64,000 nt of DNA from JAVBRU01 sp031547595. Its GTDB lineage: Bacteria; Bacillota; Clostridia; Christensenellales; Aristaeellaceae. Within the stretch, counting starts at the first letter, position 1. Every line of letters starts with the position of its first letter. This document shows positions 8,183 to 16,002 of this stretch, piece by piece. The notes beneath the pieces were generated by a model. The model was given only the letters and a program-made list of their open reading frames with translations, was not told the DNA's origin and ran no database searches. A program made the position numbers and the translations under genes. The DNA is taken from positions 11,561-75,560 of the forward strand of contig JAVBRU010000075.1 of the NCBI GenBank assembly GCA_031547595.1, read 5' to 3'.

Positions 8183-9682
8183 ATGAAGACTGCCAAGCTG
8201 ACCCTGGACAAGGACTATATCATTTCTTCCATCGACAAACGCATCTATGGCTCGTTCATCGAGCACCTGGGGCGCGCGGTGTACAATGGCATTTATGAGC
8301 CCGGCCACCCGTTGGCGGACGAGCTTGGCTTCCGCAAAGACGTGATCGATCTGGTCAAAAAGCTGGACGTGCCCGTCACCCGCTATCCCGGCGGCAACTT
8401 TGTGTCCGGGTTCAACTGGGAGGATTCCATTGGCCCCGTGGCAGACCGTCCGCGCCGCCTGGACCTTGCCTGGAAAACCACCGAAACCAACGAAGTGGGC
8501 ATGCACGAGTTTGTGGAGTGGGCAAAAAAGGCGAACACCGATGTGATGTATGCCGTCAACCTGGGAACCCGCGGCCCCGACGCGGCACGCAATGCCGTGG
8601 AATATGCCAACCACAAGGGTGGCACCTATTGGTCCGATAAGCGTATCCAGAACGGCGCGAAGGACCCCTTTGACATCAAGCTCTGGTGCCTGGGCAACGA
8701 AATGGACGGCCCTTGGCAGATGTGCGCCAAGACCGCTTGCGAGTATGGCCGCACCGCCAATGAAGCCGCCAAGATGATGAAGTGGGTCGATCCGTCCATT
8801 GAGCTGGTCGCCTGCGGCTCCTCCTCCTCCCAGATGCACACCTTTGGCGACTGGGAATATCAGATGCTCGATCTCAGCTATGAGAACATTGATTATGTAT
8901 CGCTCCACCGCTATTACGGCAACCCGCACAACGATACGCCGGATTTCCTGGCCTCCACCATGGACCTTGACGATTTTATCAAGACTGTCGTGGCCATCTG
9001 CGATGCCGTGAAGGGCAAAAAGCACAGCAAAAAGCGCATCAACCTCAGCTTTGACGAGTGGAACGTCTGGTACCACTCCAACGAGCAGGATCAGAAGTAT
9101 TACACCGTCGAGCCTTGGGGCAAGGCACCGCCGCTGCTTGAAGACATCTATAACTTCGAAGACGCGCTGCTGGTGGGCCTGATGCTCATCACCTTCCTGC
9201 AAAATGCCGATCGCGTCAAGGTTGCTTGCCTTGCGCAGCTGGTCAACGTCATCGCCCCCATCATGACCCGTCCGAACGGTGGTGCGTGGGCGCAGACCAT
9301 CTTCTACCCGCTCATGCAGGCCAGCAAGTTTGGCCGCGGCGTGTCGCTGCTGCCTAAAGTTGATTGCCCCAAGACCGATACCAAGCATTACAACGCCGTG
9401 CCCGTTGTGGACTGCGCCGCCACCAAGGATGACGATGGCAACGTCACCATCTTTGCCGTCAACCGCGACCTTTCCGAGCCCGTGCTGCTGAACTGCGATC
9501 TGCGCTCCTTTGGCGCGTTTACCTCTGTCTCTCACTCCGTTTTGCATCATGACGATATGAAGGCCATCAACACCGAGGATGCGCCCGAGAACGTTGTGCC
9601 CGTGGATGTGGCTGCGCCGAACCTCGACGAAGGCGTGCTGCTGCCCGCCGCCAGCTGGAATGTGATCCGTCTGATGAAGTGA
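8183..9682 (+). CDS. abfA: Cytoplasmic GH51 alpha-N-arabinofuranosidase
   Basis: 499 residues, the usual length of bacterial AbfA, with no signal peptide. It should release arabinose from imported oligosaccharides. Seen motifs are IYGSFIEHLGRAVYNGIYEP near the N-terminus, RYPGGNFVSGFNWEDSIGP, the acid/base Glu173 in CLGNEMDG and the nucleophile Glu292 in LSFDEWNVWY. Both glutamates are close to the positions known in characterised AbfA enzymes. The start has AAAAGGAGAAACAGT directly upstream. It lies 54 bp after the secreted GH51 in the same direction, so the pair probably shares a transcript. Confidence 0.95.
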   Translation: MKTAKLTLDKDYIISSIDKRIYGSFIEHLGRAVYNGIYEPGHPLADELGFRKDVIDLVKKLDVPVTRYPGGNFVSGFNWEDSIGPVADRPRRLDLAWKTTETNEVGMHEFVEWAKKANTDVMYAVNLGTRGPDAARNAVEYANHKGGTYWSDKRIQNGAKDPFDIKLWCLGNEMDGPWQMCAKTACEYGRTANEAAKMMKWVDPSIELVACGSSSSQMHTFGDWEYQMLDLSYENIDYVSLHRYYGNPHNDTPDFLASTMDLDDFIKTVVAICDAVKGKKHSKKRINLSFDEWNVWYHSNEQDQKYYTVEPWGKAPPLLEDIYNFEDALLVGLMLITFLQNADRVKVACLAQLVNVIAPIMTRPNGGAWAQTIFYPLMQASKFGRGVSLLPKVDCPKTDTKHYNAVPVVDCAATKDDDGNVTIFAVNRDLSEPVLLNCDLRSFGAFTSVSHSVLHHDDMKAINTEDAPENVVPVDVAAPNLDEGVLLPAASWNVIRLMK

Positions 9683-9704
9683 TTGGGTGGGGATGCGGGG
9701 AACG

Positions 9705-9983
9705 CTGGGGCGCTGCCCCAGACCCCGCTTGGGTATCGCGCCATGATGCTTGAGTGATTGTGTGCGTGTACGAAGAAGAGGACATTTGACCTTAGGAATA
9801 CAAGCATTCCACGGCCATCTGCCCTCTTCTTCTGTTCCCCGGCTAAGGCCGGTGAACCGCCGTGCACACAAGGCGCACGCACACAAGCGAAGCAAAGGTA
9901 CATACACTCAAGCATCTTGGCTTGATACCCAAGTGAGGTGCAGGCGACTGGTCTCCTGCCTGGGGTCTGGGGTGAGTAGCCCC
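9705..9983. repeat. Nested inverted repeat filling a convergent intergenic gap
   Basis: The 317-bp gap between abfA and the esterase gene has no credible ORF but is symmetric. From the outside in there are four layers: a small hairpin at each end (9705-9721, CTGGGG/CCCCAG; 9969-9983, GGGGTGAGTAGCCCC); arms 9722-9756 and 9905-9940 sharing TTGGGTATC and GATGCTTGAGTG; TTGTGTGCGTG (from 9758) answered by CACGCACACAA near 9884; and GAAGAAGAGG (9772-9781) pairing with CCTCTTCTTC (9823-9832). The right arm carries about 50 extra bases. GCAGG/CCTGC blocks at about 9941-9959 form another stem. It may act as a two-way transcription end. Confidence 0.65.
9772..9832. repeat. Hairpin with GAAGAAG base and GGAAT/ATTCC tip
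   Basis: A 61-bp imperfect hairpin: ten perfect pairs at the base (GAAGAAGAGG/CCTCTTCTTC), a looser middle and a GGAAT-ATTCC stem near the tip. It has the same size, the same flanking TACGAAGAAG and the same kind of tip as the hairpin at 42362-42423. Both sit between convergent genes, which suggests a common element type. Confidence 0.5.
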
Positions 9984-9999
9984 GGCGCATCCCTCCTCC

Positions 10000-10932
10000 C
10001 TACGCCTTCAAGAACGCCACGACTTCTTCCACCAGATCCTCTGCCTGCTGCAGGGTGCCTGTGTTATCCATAAACGCGTGTGCAGTGTTTTTGAAGTAGA
10101 TCAGCGTGGTATCAACGCCCGCCTGTTCAAGCTTTTCCGCATAGGCACGGCCTTCGGCCTGCAGCGGGTCATACTCGCAAACAACGATCATGGCGCGGGG
10201 CAAATCGGCATGCTCCTTGGCAAAGAAGGGCGACACATGCGGATTATCCCAAGGGGTTTTGCCTGCGAGATACCAATCGAGGATGGCGCGGCCAAATGCG
10301 CCGCCCTTGCCGGAGAACAGATCACTGCCGCCCATGCGCACGCAGGGGTAGAGCAGAATCTGGCTGCGCAGTGCAATCTTGCCCTGCTCTTTGGCCAAGA
10401 GGGTGAGTACGGCCGCATAATTGCCGCCCGCGCTGTCGCCGGACACGCAAAAGGCTTTGCGGTTCGCGCCCAGCTCGTCCGCATGATTCCACGCCCATTC
10501 CAGGGCTTTGTAGCTATCCTGCACGCCGCAGGGGTAGGGGTATTCCGGCGCGAGGTGATAATCTACGGATACTACAATGCAATCGGCACGGTCGCTGACG
10601 GCTTTGCAGTATTCCTCCACCGCGCCGATGCTGCCGCCAATCCAGCCGCCGCCATGCATAAACAGCATCAGCGGACGTTGAGCGGCGCTTTCGTCTGCCG
10701 GTGTATACACGCGCAGCAGGATATCCTCCTGATAGCCGCGGATGGTCACATCCTTTTGCGTAATAGGACGGCGGGTGATGTCCGCGCTTTTGCCGCCCAT
10801 GCCCTGGCGCAGCTTGGGCAGGTTCTTATCCAGCATTTTTTTGAGCAGGAAATAGGGCATCTTGCCCATCGCGCCGTCAAAAGGGTTGTCCGGCGGGGTG
10901 AATGCAGGGTAGTCTTTTTCGATGTATTTCAT
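10000..10932 (-). CDS. Alpha/beta-hydrolase, hormone-sensitive-lipase family esterase
   Basis: 310-residue cytoplasmic serine esterase of the HSL (alpha/beta hydrolase fold 3) family. The oxyanion motif HGGGW is at residues 93-97. The nucleophile is Ser167 in GDSAGG, the acid is Asp255 in CEYDPL and the base is His285 in NTAHAF, so the triad is complete. Its position downstream of a Gfo/Idh oxidoreductase and convergent with abfA suggests that it removes acetyl or feruloyl-type esters from imported oligosaccharides; that substrate is inference. The upstream ATTTCAT context has a GAAAGGAGCC ribosome site. It lies behind a terminator-like stem (10950-10980), so it may depend on read-through or its own promoter. 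Confidence 0.88.
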   Translation of the reverse strand: MKYIEKDYPAFTPPDNPFDGAMGKMPYFLLKKMLDKNLPKLRQGMGGKSADITRRPITQKDVTIRGYQEDILLRVYTPADESAAQRPLMLFMHGGGWIGGSIGAVEEYCKAVSDRADCIVVSVDYHLAPEYPYPCGVQDSYKALEWAWNHADELGANRKAFCVSGDSAGGNYAAVLTLLAKEQGKIALRSQILLYPCVRMGGSDLFSGKGGAFGRAILDWYLAGKTPWDNPHVSPFFAKEHADLPRAMIVVCEYDPLQAEGRAYAEKLEQAGVDTTLIYFKNTAHAFMDNTGTLQQAEDLVEEVVAFLKA

Positions 10933-10949
10933 AGGCAGGCTCCTTTCAA

Positions 10950-10980
10950 AAAAGCGCTTACCGGCATGGCAAGCGCTTTT
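10950..10980 (-). terminator. Terminator of the Gfo/Idh gene
   Basis: On the minus strand a stem pairs AAAAGCGCTT with AAGCGCTTTT, with a two-base GG/CC extension near the loop, and is followed by a T run. It lies between the Gfo/Idh stop and the esterase ribosome site, so termination is probably partial. Confidence 0.75.
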
Positions 10981-10985
10981 GCTTT

Positions 10986-12155
10986 TTAAATTTCGGGGAT
11001 TTCGATGGCAATTTCGCGGCCGAGCGCGGCAGACTTGACAATGCCATCAATGATGGCCTGGTTGGAGAGGATCTGGCTGCTGGGCACGGGCGCGGGCAGA
11101 CCATCCTTCACAGCATCCAGGAACGAGCGGATTTTCAGTTCGAACAGGTCTTTATTGCTGGGCAGGATGGGCAGCTTGGTCTCGGTCATCAGGCTGGCCA
11201 CGTTGGAATACAGCGTCATCTCGCCGCCCATGGTGCCATTCCAGCACTCTGTGGAGGGAATGCGAAGCGCGGCTTTGGTGCCCATAATGATGGTATCGCC
11301 GGGGGTGTCCAGGTGCATCGCCCAGGCAATGCGGAAGTCCAGCACAATGCCGCCCTCCAGGCGCACAAAGGCGGCGGCGAAGTCGTCCACATTAAACCGG
11401 GCGGCGTTTTCTTCGCCGGTGTGGGCAGCATCGGCATACTGGTACAGCGGATTCGTGCCAAAGAAATTGCTGGTGTAGCCGGTGACGGTGAGGGGCCTGG
11501 GATAGCCCACGGCGTTGAGCACCATATCCAGCGAGTAGCAGCCGATATCGCCAATCGCGCCCACGCCGCCGGTGGATTTTTCGATGAAGGTGCTGTTGGG
11601 GATGCCGCGGCGACGGCCGCCGCCGGTCTGGATATAATACACATCACCCAGCGCGCCGGATTGTACGATTTCCCTCAGCATCTGCATGTTCGGGTCCATA
11701 CGCGGCTGGAAGCCGATGGTGAGCAGCTTGCCCGATGCTTTTTCTGCGCGCATGACGGCCACAGCTTCATCCAGCGTGACGGTGAAGGGCTTTTCGAGCA
11801 GCACGTTCACACCGGCATTCAGCGCGTCGATGGTGCACTCGGCATGGGTGGCGTTGTAGGTGCAGATGCTGACGGCATCGAGGTTTTCCTTGGTCAGCAT
11901 TTCGGTGTGGCTCTCATAAAAACGGATGTTGGTACAATCGGTATGGGTGCGCTTGCAAAAACTTTCGCACTTGCCGGGCACGATGTCCGCCATGGCCACC
12001 AGCTCCACATCGGGCATTTTTATATACTGCGGCACATGCGCCTCAGCAATCCAGCCGGTGCCGATGATGCCTACCCGGATTTTTTTGCTGGCATCAATGA
12101 CCTTTGCCTCGTCCGCCTGTCGAAATTGACCCAGTACCGCATCGCCGTTTGCCAT
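10986..12155 (-). CDS. Gfo/Idh/MocA-family NAD(P)-dependent oxidoreductase
   Basis: 389 residues from the chosen ATG at 12155, which has AAGGAGG seven to thirteen bases ahead; the longer frame to 12299 runs through the promoter and is rejected. The N-terminal Rossmann motif is GIIGTGWIAEAH. The EKPF motif (VNVLLEKPFTVT), characteristic of this family, lies near residue 110, and a beta-sheet dimer domain follows. Such enzymes oxidise or reduce a sugar, sugar acid or inositol at one carbon; the substrate cannot be read from sequence. The sugar-degrading neighbours suggest a hemicellulose-derived compound. It has its own promoter at 12223-12251 and a terminator-like stem after its stop. Confidence 0.9.
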   Translation of the reverse strand: MANGDAVLGQFRQADEAKVIDASKKIRVGIIGTGWIAEAHVPQYIKMPDVELVAMADIVPGKCESFCKRTHTDCTNIRFYESHTEMLTKENLDAVSICTYNATHAECTIDALNAGVNVLLEKPFTVTLDEAVAVMRAEKASGKLLTIGFQPRMDPNMQMLREIVQSGALGDVYYIQTGGGRRRGIPNSTFIEKSTGGVGAIGDIGCYSLDMVLNAVGYPRPLTVTGYTSNFFGTNPLYQYADAAHTGEENAARFNVDDFAAAFVRLEGGIVLDFRIAWAMHLDTPGDTIIMGTKAALRIPSTECWNGTMGGEMTLYSNVASLMTETKLPILPSNKDLFELKIRSFLDAVKDGLPAPVPSSQILSNQAIIDGIVKSAALGREIAIEIPEI

Positions 12156-12184
12156 TTGTGGTTCCTCCTTAAAATTGCACGCGC

Positions 12185-12201
12185 ACGCATAAAGGATGCG
12201 T
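12185..12201 (-). promoter_or_regulatory. Hairpin in the Gfo/Idh leader
   Basis: ACGCAT and ATGCGT pair around a five-base loop in the untranslated leader, between the promoter and the ribosome site. It could be a protein-binding palindrome or an RNA hairpin; nothing else identifies it. Confidence 0.35.
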
Positions 12202-12222
12202 TTTTGCTTGTGATGTATAGCA

Positions 12223-12251
12223 ATTATAGCATTTTGGCCGCCGCCTGTCGA
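12223..12251 (-). promoter_or_regulatory. Promoter of the Gfo/Idh gene
   Basis: On the minus strand TCGACA (five of six bases of consensus -35) is followed, after exactly 17 bases, by a perfect TATAAT. It points at the gene starting at 12155. Confidence 0.75.
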
Positions 12252-12330
12252 TACGTCCATAGCACAGATTTGTGCCAAAATGCGTCTTTTGCGTGTCAAG
12301 CAGGGGCAATTGTAAAAAAGAAAAAGCCAA

Positions 12331-12359
12331 TTGCTATCTTTTCATATATATGGTAAAAT
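12331..12359 (+). promoter_or_regulatory. Promoter of the lipoprotein gene
   Basis: TTGCTA, 17 bases, then TAAAAT. It stands about 40 bp ahead of the ATG at 12397 and is divergent from the Gfo/Idh promoter. Confidence 0.6.
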
Positions 12360-12396
12360 GAATGCGCCGAGAAAACTGAAAAGGGAGGAACGAACC

Positions 12397-13458
12397 ATGA
12401 AGCGCTTTTTGACGATGCTTTTGCTATTCACTCTCCTGACCGGCTGCCTCGCAGCAGCTGCAGATACAATCAGTATCGACCTTGACACCGCCACGCTCTC
12501 TCAACTGCAGGCCGTGCAAAGTGCCATTGCCGACAAGCTAACCCAGGCCAGGAAAGACCTTTGGGCAGCTGTTCCCACCCCCGATGCTGTGGTAGATACG
12601 TTGGATTTTGACCTGATACGGGGCAATGAAGAGAAATTCCGCGGCAGGAGTGTGCAGCTGATTGGCACAGTGACGCAAATCACCAAGGACAGCGAGGTAT
12701 GGCGGCTGCGCATGGCCGTGGACAACAACGAGGAGAACCTCCTGTACATCACATACACTGCCAAGGCGGGCGAAGTTGCCCCGGTCAAGGGTGATACGTT
12801 ATACATTCAGGGCACATTGACCGGCGCGTACACCTACACGGCCAGTGCAACAAGCAAGGTCACCCTGCCTGCATGCAAGGCCACCGTCCTCACTTTCGCC
12901 ACGGACGCACTGAACCATCAGGTGGAAAGCGCCCTCGCCTATACGGTGACGCACTATCTGTGGAGCACAAAAAATACGCACTATATCGCGCTGATAATCG
13001 GGAACTGCGCTTTTGACAGTGCGTCCTATTTTGTCAACCTCGTGCTGCGGGATGAAAAGGGCAACATCGTGGGCGCAAAACTGGGTGAAACCGCATGCGT
13101 ACCTAGCGGAGAAAGCGCCATGCTGCTGTTCAACAATACCGAGGGATTTGCGTACTTTACCCATGATATCACGGTGACCAAGCGCCAGACCGATGAAAGT
13201 ATCCTGCCGGATTTGAATACCACCCTGTACACCACGCCCGGCAAGGCCATCCTGTCGGTAGAGAATGTAGGCGAAGCGCCGCTGCAGTATCTGAAGAGTA
13301 TTGTGCTGTTCCTCCGGGAGGGCGAGGTGGTAGACCAGCAGAGCCGCTACATCATGGATAAGGAAAATGAATTGAAGCCCGGAAAGGCCTTGGTGATCGA
13401 GCTGCCCACCGCCCAAATCTTTGACAGTGTGCTAACCTTCTTGGAGGGCAAGAAATAA
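12397..13458 (+). CDS. Lipoprotein with OB-like domain, unknown function
   Basis: 353 residues from ATG 12397, preceded by AAGGGAGGAACGAACC; an upstream frame extension to 12331 would cover the promoter and is rejected. The N-terminus is a classic lipoprotein signal with lipobox LLTGC (Cys17), so the protein should be tethered outside the membrane. Residues 25-50 form a helical SQLQAVQSAIADKL segment that resembles the short linker helix of many clostridial lipoproteins. A beta-rich region of about residues 70-170 (FRGRSVQLIGTVTQ, then GDTLYIQGTLTGAYTY) looks like an OB fold. A second beta domain follows. I do not recognise a family. Its last 27 bp overlap the 3' end of the convergent nucleotidyltransferase gene. 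Confidence 0.75.
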   Translation: MKRFLTMLLLFTLLTGCLAAAADTISIDLDTATLSQLQAVQSAIADKLTQARKDLWAAVPTPDAVVDTLDFDLIRGNEEKFRGRSVQLIGTVTQITKDSEVWRLRMAVDNNEENLLYITYTAKAGEVAPVKGDTLYIQGTLTGAYTYTASATSKVTLPACKATVLTFATDALNHQVESALAYTVTHYLWSTKNTHYIALIIGNCAFDSASYFVNLVLRDEKGNIVGAKLGETACVPSGESAMLLFNNTEGFAYFTHDITVTKRQTDESILPDLNTTLYTTPGKAILSVENVGEAPLQYLKSIVLFLREGEVVDQQSRYIMDKENELKPGKALVIELPTAQIFDSVLTFLEGKK

Positions 13459-14196
13459 AATATCCGCAAACCGCTGGATGTGTGGACCCAGGCTGCACAT
13501 CCAGTTTTTTGTTTCTTCATTTTGCGCATGCAGCAGCGGATGCTTCCGGATGTCCAGCACTTTTTCCATGATCTCTGGCTCCGGCACGAGGCCATTATCC
13601 AACGCCCACTGGCCGGCTTTTGTTTTGGCCAGAATGTCCTGCGTCTTTGCCGTGTACAAGCACCGCGCAATATCCAGTATCCACCCGGCAGAGTACAGGC
13701 TGGCACCTGTTTGCGCGGCATACTTGCGGATGGTGTCATATTCGTGCGTCAGCGCAGCATTCATCTGGTCCTGGGTGGGGAAGGGAAGCCGCTCCCGATG
13801 ATCCTCGCCATGCAGCAGCACGCCGTATTTGATGATATTTATTAGCGAAAACGCGTCGATCTCAAAGGCATTCATCAGCCGCTGGCCGCTGGTGCCCCAG
13901 TAGACGACTGTTTCTTTTGCATGTTCAGCCACTGTGCGCCACGTGGTGATGATCCCTTCAAAGGAACGATAATAAGGGTTTCCCGGCTCCTGTGTGAGCA
14001 GCGTTTGGCGCAGCATCACCAATTCATCGGCCTGCGCTTGGGACAAAGGAGTTTCGGTGAAACAGGCGATGTCAATATCGCTCCAGCCCAGCTTAAAATC
14101 GCCCAGCACAACAGAGCCGAACAGATAAAGGGTCGGCTTGTTATCTGCAAGAATGCCCGCGATTGCCTGGGTCATCCGCTCGATGCTGTTTACCAT
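13432..14196 (-). CDS. Nucleotidyltransferase (MNT/kanamycin-type fold)
   Basis: 254 residues from ATG 14196, which overlaps the nrdG stop as ATGGTAA; ATG 14211 (five residues longer) is an equal alternative. The N-terminal nucleotidyltransferase signature is LFGSVVLGDFKLGWSDIDIA, that is, GS followed by DxD, the metal-binding aspartates. A helical C-terminal half follows with an ALTHEYDTIRKYAAQTG segment. Related proteins include aminoglycoside nucleotidyltransferases and toxin-neutralising MNT proteins. The C-terminal helical part favours the aminoglycoside-like group, but no resistance function should be assumed. Coupling to nrdG may only reflect compact layout. Its 3' end runs 27 bp into the convergent lipoprotein gene. 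Confidence 0.75.
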   Translation of the reverse strand: MVNSIERMTQAIAGILADNKPTLYLFGSVVLGDFKLGWSDIDIACFTETPLSQAQADELVMLRQTLLTQEPGNPYYRSFEGIITTWRTVAEHAKETVVYWGTSGQRLMNAFEIDAFSLINIIKYGVLLHGEDHRERLPFPTQDQMNAALTHEYDTIRKYAAQTGASLYSAGWILDIARCLYTAKTQDILAKTKAGQWALDNGLVPEPEIMEKVLDIRKHPLLHAQNEETKNWMCSLGPHIQRFADILFLALQEG

Positions 14197-14696
14197 ACGG
14201 GCGGCGTCCATAGCACTGCCGCGCCCTTTTGCAGGGAAGCGGGCAGGTCGATCAGGCGCTGATTGCTGCTGCCGCAAAAGCGCAGGTTCAGCGAGCGCAG
14301 GTTCAGCTCAAACTTCCCGTCCACCAGCACATCGCAGTGCTGCAATAGTGCGAGGCGTGCCGAATCACTCTCTTGAAGGATTTCTTCCAATGTATAACCC
14401 GAATATAGCCAAACATTCAGCCCGGCGTTCTTGGCGGCCTGCGCCAGTAAAAGGCAGGCTTCGGGCTGCAATAGCGGCTCCCCGCCAGACAACGTGATGC
14501 CGGAGAGCAGCGGGTTTTTCAAAAAAGCGGCGCAAAGCTCGTCCGTGTCCGCTTCCTTCCCGCCCATCGGGTCGTGCGTTTCAGGGTTGTGGCAGCCTGC
14601 GCAGCTGTGAGGGCAGCCCTGTGTGAATACCGTGAACCGAAGCCCCGGCCCGTCCACAATGCTGTCGTTGACGGTGCCTGCGATATGTATTTTCAT
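14190..14696 (-). CDS. nrdG: Anaerobic ribonucleotide reductase activating protein
   Basis: 168-residue radical-SAM activase that installs the glycyl radical on class III ribonucleotide reductase NrdD. The 4Fe-4S cluster motif CxxxCxxC is seen as CPHSCAGC, preceded by DGPGLRFTVFTQG and followed by NPETHDP, all typical of NrdG. A glycine-rich SAM-binding segment ISGGEPLLQ-like (TLSGGEPLLQPE) lies near residue 80. The start at 14696 has AGGAG seven bases upstream; the six-residue longer frame lacks a ribosome site. No nrdD is in this window, which is unusual because the two genes are commonly adjacent. A promoter is visible at 14750-14778. Confidence 0.88.
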   Translation of the reverse strand: MKIHIAGTVNDSIVDGPGLRFTVFTQGCPHSCAGCHNPETHDPMGGKEADTDELCAAFLKNPLLSGITLSGGEPLLQPEACLLLAQAAKNAGLNVWLYSGYTLEEILQESDSARLALLQHCDVLVDGKFELNLRSLNLRFCGSSNQRLIDLPASLQKGAAVLWTPPVW

Positions 14697-14749
14697 GATG
14701 ACGCTCCTGATCATAGCGGTGCTTTCTCCGCGATATAGTCAACAGGAAC

Positions 14750-14778
14750 AGTATAGTCGATAAAAACAGGATAGTAAA
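14750..14778 (-). promoter_or_regulatory. Promoter of nrdG
   Basis: On the minus strand TTTACT, 17 bases, then TATACT. A GACTATA heptamer overlaps the -10 and recurs about 15 bp downstream. An NrdR-type box was looked for and not found with certainty. Confidence 0.6.
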
Positions 14779-14881
14779 GCGCTGGCCGGCATAAAAATTT
14801 TGCGTGGCTGCCTGCCGCCATCCCGTTCGTTCACAATCTGTTAACACTTTTATGCATGCATGGTATTGTGTTCAAAAACGC

Positions 14882-14909
14882 TTGACACCTCTGCATTTGA
14901 CGGTATAAT
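14882..14909 (+). promoter_or_regulatory. Consensus promoter of the 344-residue gene
   Basis: Perfect TTGACA, 16 bases, perfect TATAAT. It is one of the best sigma-A promoters in the window, and it drives a gene of unknown function together with a pseudouridine synthase gene. Confidence 0.85.
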
Positions 14910-14967
14910 GAAATCGCATGTACTGCGAATTTATATGCACACATCACTCCGCAAGGAGGACCATCTA

Positions 14968-16002
14968 TTGCAACGTTTACTCACCTACCGCACCGAGCAA
15001 TGGTGCGACAAGACCATGAGCGTTTTACGGGAGCAGCAGCTGGAAGCGTGCCAGGACAGGCTGTCGCGCTGTTTGCGGCAGGGCATTTTTGCTGATTTGG
15101 ACGAGGGGGAATACGCCGTGGTATGGCGCTCTTCCTTTTACGCGATGGAGCATGGGCTGCTGCCGGAGCGGGACGCGCTGCGCAATCAGGTGCTTGCATA
15201 TGTGCCGCAGGAATGCTGCTATTTATCCGAGCGCGAGGACGAGCTGGTCAAGCGCATGCTGATGAATAATGGCGAAACGGCGCTGACGGACTGGGACGAA
15301 ATCAGCGCGGCGGAAGCGTTGATCGCACGGCTGTGGTGCACGATTTTGATTGACGATGAGGACATGGCCACGCTGCGGCTGCAAGAGCCGCTGGTGGAGC
15401 CGATCCTTTCGGCCATGATGTCTGCGCGGTATGCGCAGGCACGGCAAAGGTTATTTTCCTTTGATGCCATGCTGCACGGGCTTTTGTATTTGTCCGGGTT
15501 TTTGCATGCCGATGTGCCGGCGGCGCATTTTATGCAGGAGCAAGGGCAGGACGAGCCCAACTGTACACTGTTTTTGAAGCGCTACCTGCGCGCCAGCTTT
15601 GATTATACCCAGGGGCATGACGGCGAAATGCTGCTGGTGCACCCGGGCTTGGCCGAGCCGGAGCATCTGATCAGCGGCCTGCAGGGCCTGGTGGTGCCGC
15701 AGATGCACCTCACCCAGGCCATGATGCTGGGCGGAATGAACGGCATTTTGCCGGAGGAAACCGCCGCCAGCGAGGCGATGCGCGGTGCGCTGCACGGTGC
15801 GCTGCGCCCGGATTGTGATGTGGAGGAAACCTTGGGCGACCTTCGTATGATGGCCAAGCAAGGCGCTGCATTTTTAGAAATGCGCGATGTGCTGGAAAGT
15901 GCGTTGTGCGTGCTGCCAACGCCCAGCATACTGTCCGCATTAGAGCAGCTGCATCTGCAAACGGTGCGCTGGGTGGGCATGGCCTCGGCGGTGCTCAATT
16001 AA
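14968..16002 (+). CDS. Unknown 344-residue protein, TTG start
   Basis: I do not recognise this protein. The start is placed at TTG 14968 because AAGGAGG stands eight bases ahead and a consensus promoter lies 58 bp upstream; the longer frame from 14860 runs through that promoter. The protein looks soluble and mostly helical and acidic. It has Leu/Ala-rich segments and no signal peptide, membrane helix or metal motif that I can see. It overlaps the RluA-type gene by one base (TAATG), so the two are translationally coupled. That and the strong promoter suggest a housekeeping role, possibly linked to RNA modification, but this is only context. Confidence 0.7.
   Translation: MQRLLTYRTEQWCDKTMSVLREQQLEACQDRLSRCLRQGIFADLDEGEYAVVWRSSFYAMEHGLLPERDALRNQVLAYVPQECCYLSEREDELVKRMLMNNGETALTDWDEISAAEALIARLWCTILIDDEDMATLRLQEPLVEPILSAMMSARYAQARQRLFSFDAMLHGLLYLSGFLHADVPAAHFMQEQGQDEPNCTLFLKRYLRASFDYTQGHDGEMLLVHPGLAEPEHLISGLQGLVVPQMHLTQAMMLGGMNGILPEETAASEAMRGALHGALRPDCDVEETLGDLRMMAKQGAAFLEMRDVLESALCVLPTPSILSALEQLHLQTVRWVGMASAVLN

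Noticed and set aside
12331..12396. Longer N-terminus of the lipoprotein ORF
   Set aside because: The extension starts on the -35 hexamer and hides a clear lipoprotein signal peptide.
13432..14196. Toxin-antitoxin pair based on the MNT-type nucleotidyltransferase
   Set aside because: No HEPN partner is adjacent, and the protein is longer than MNT antitoxins with a helical C-terminal domain.
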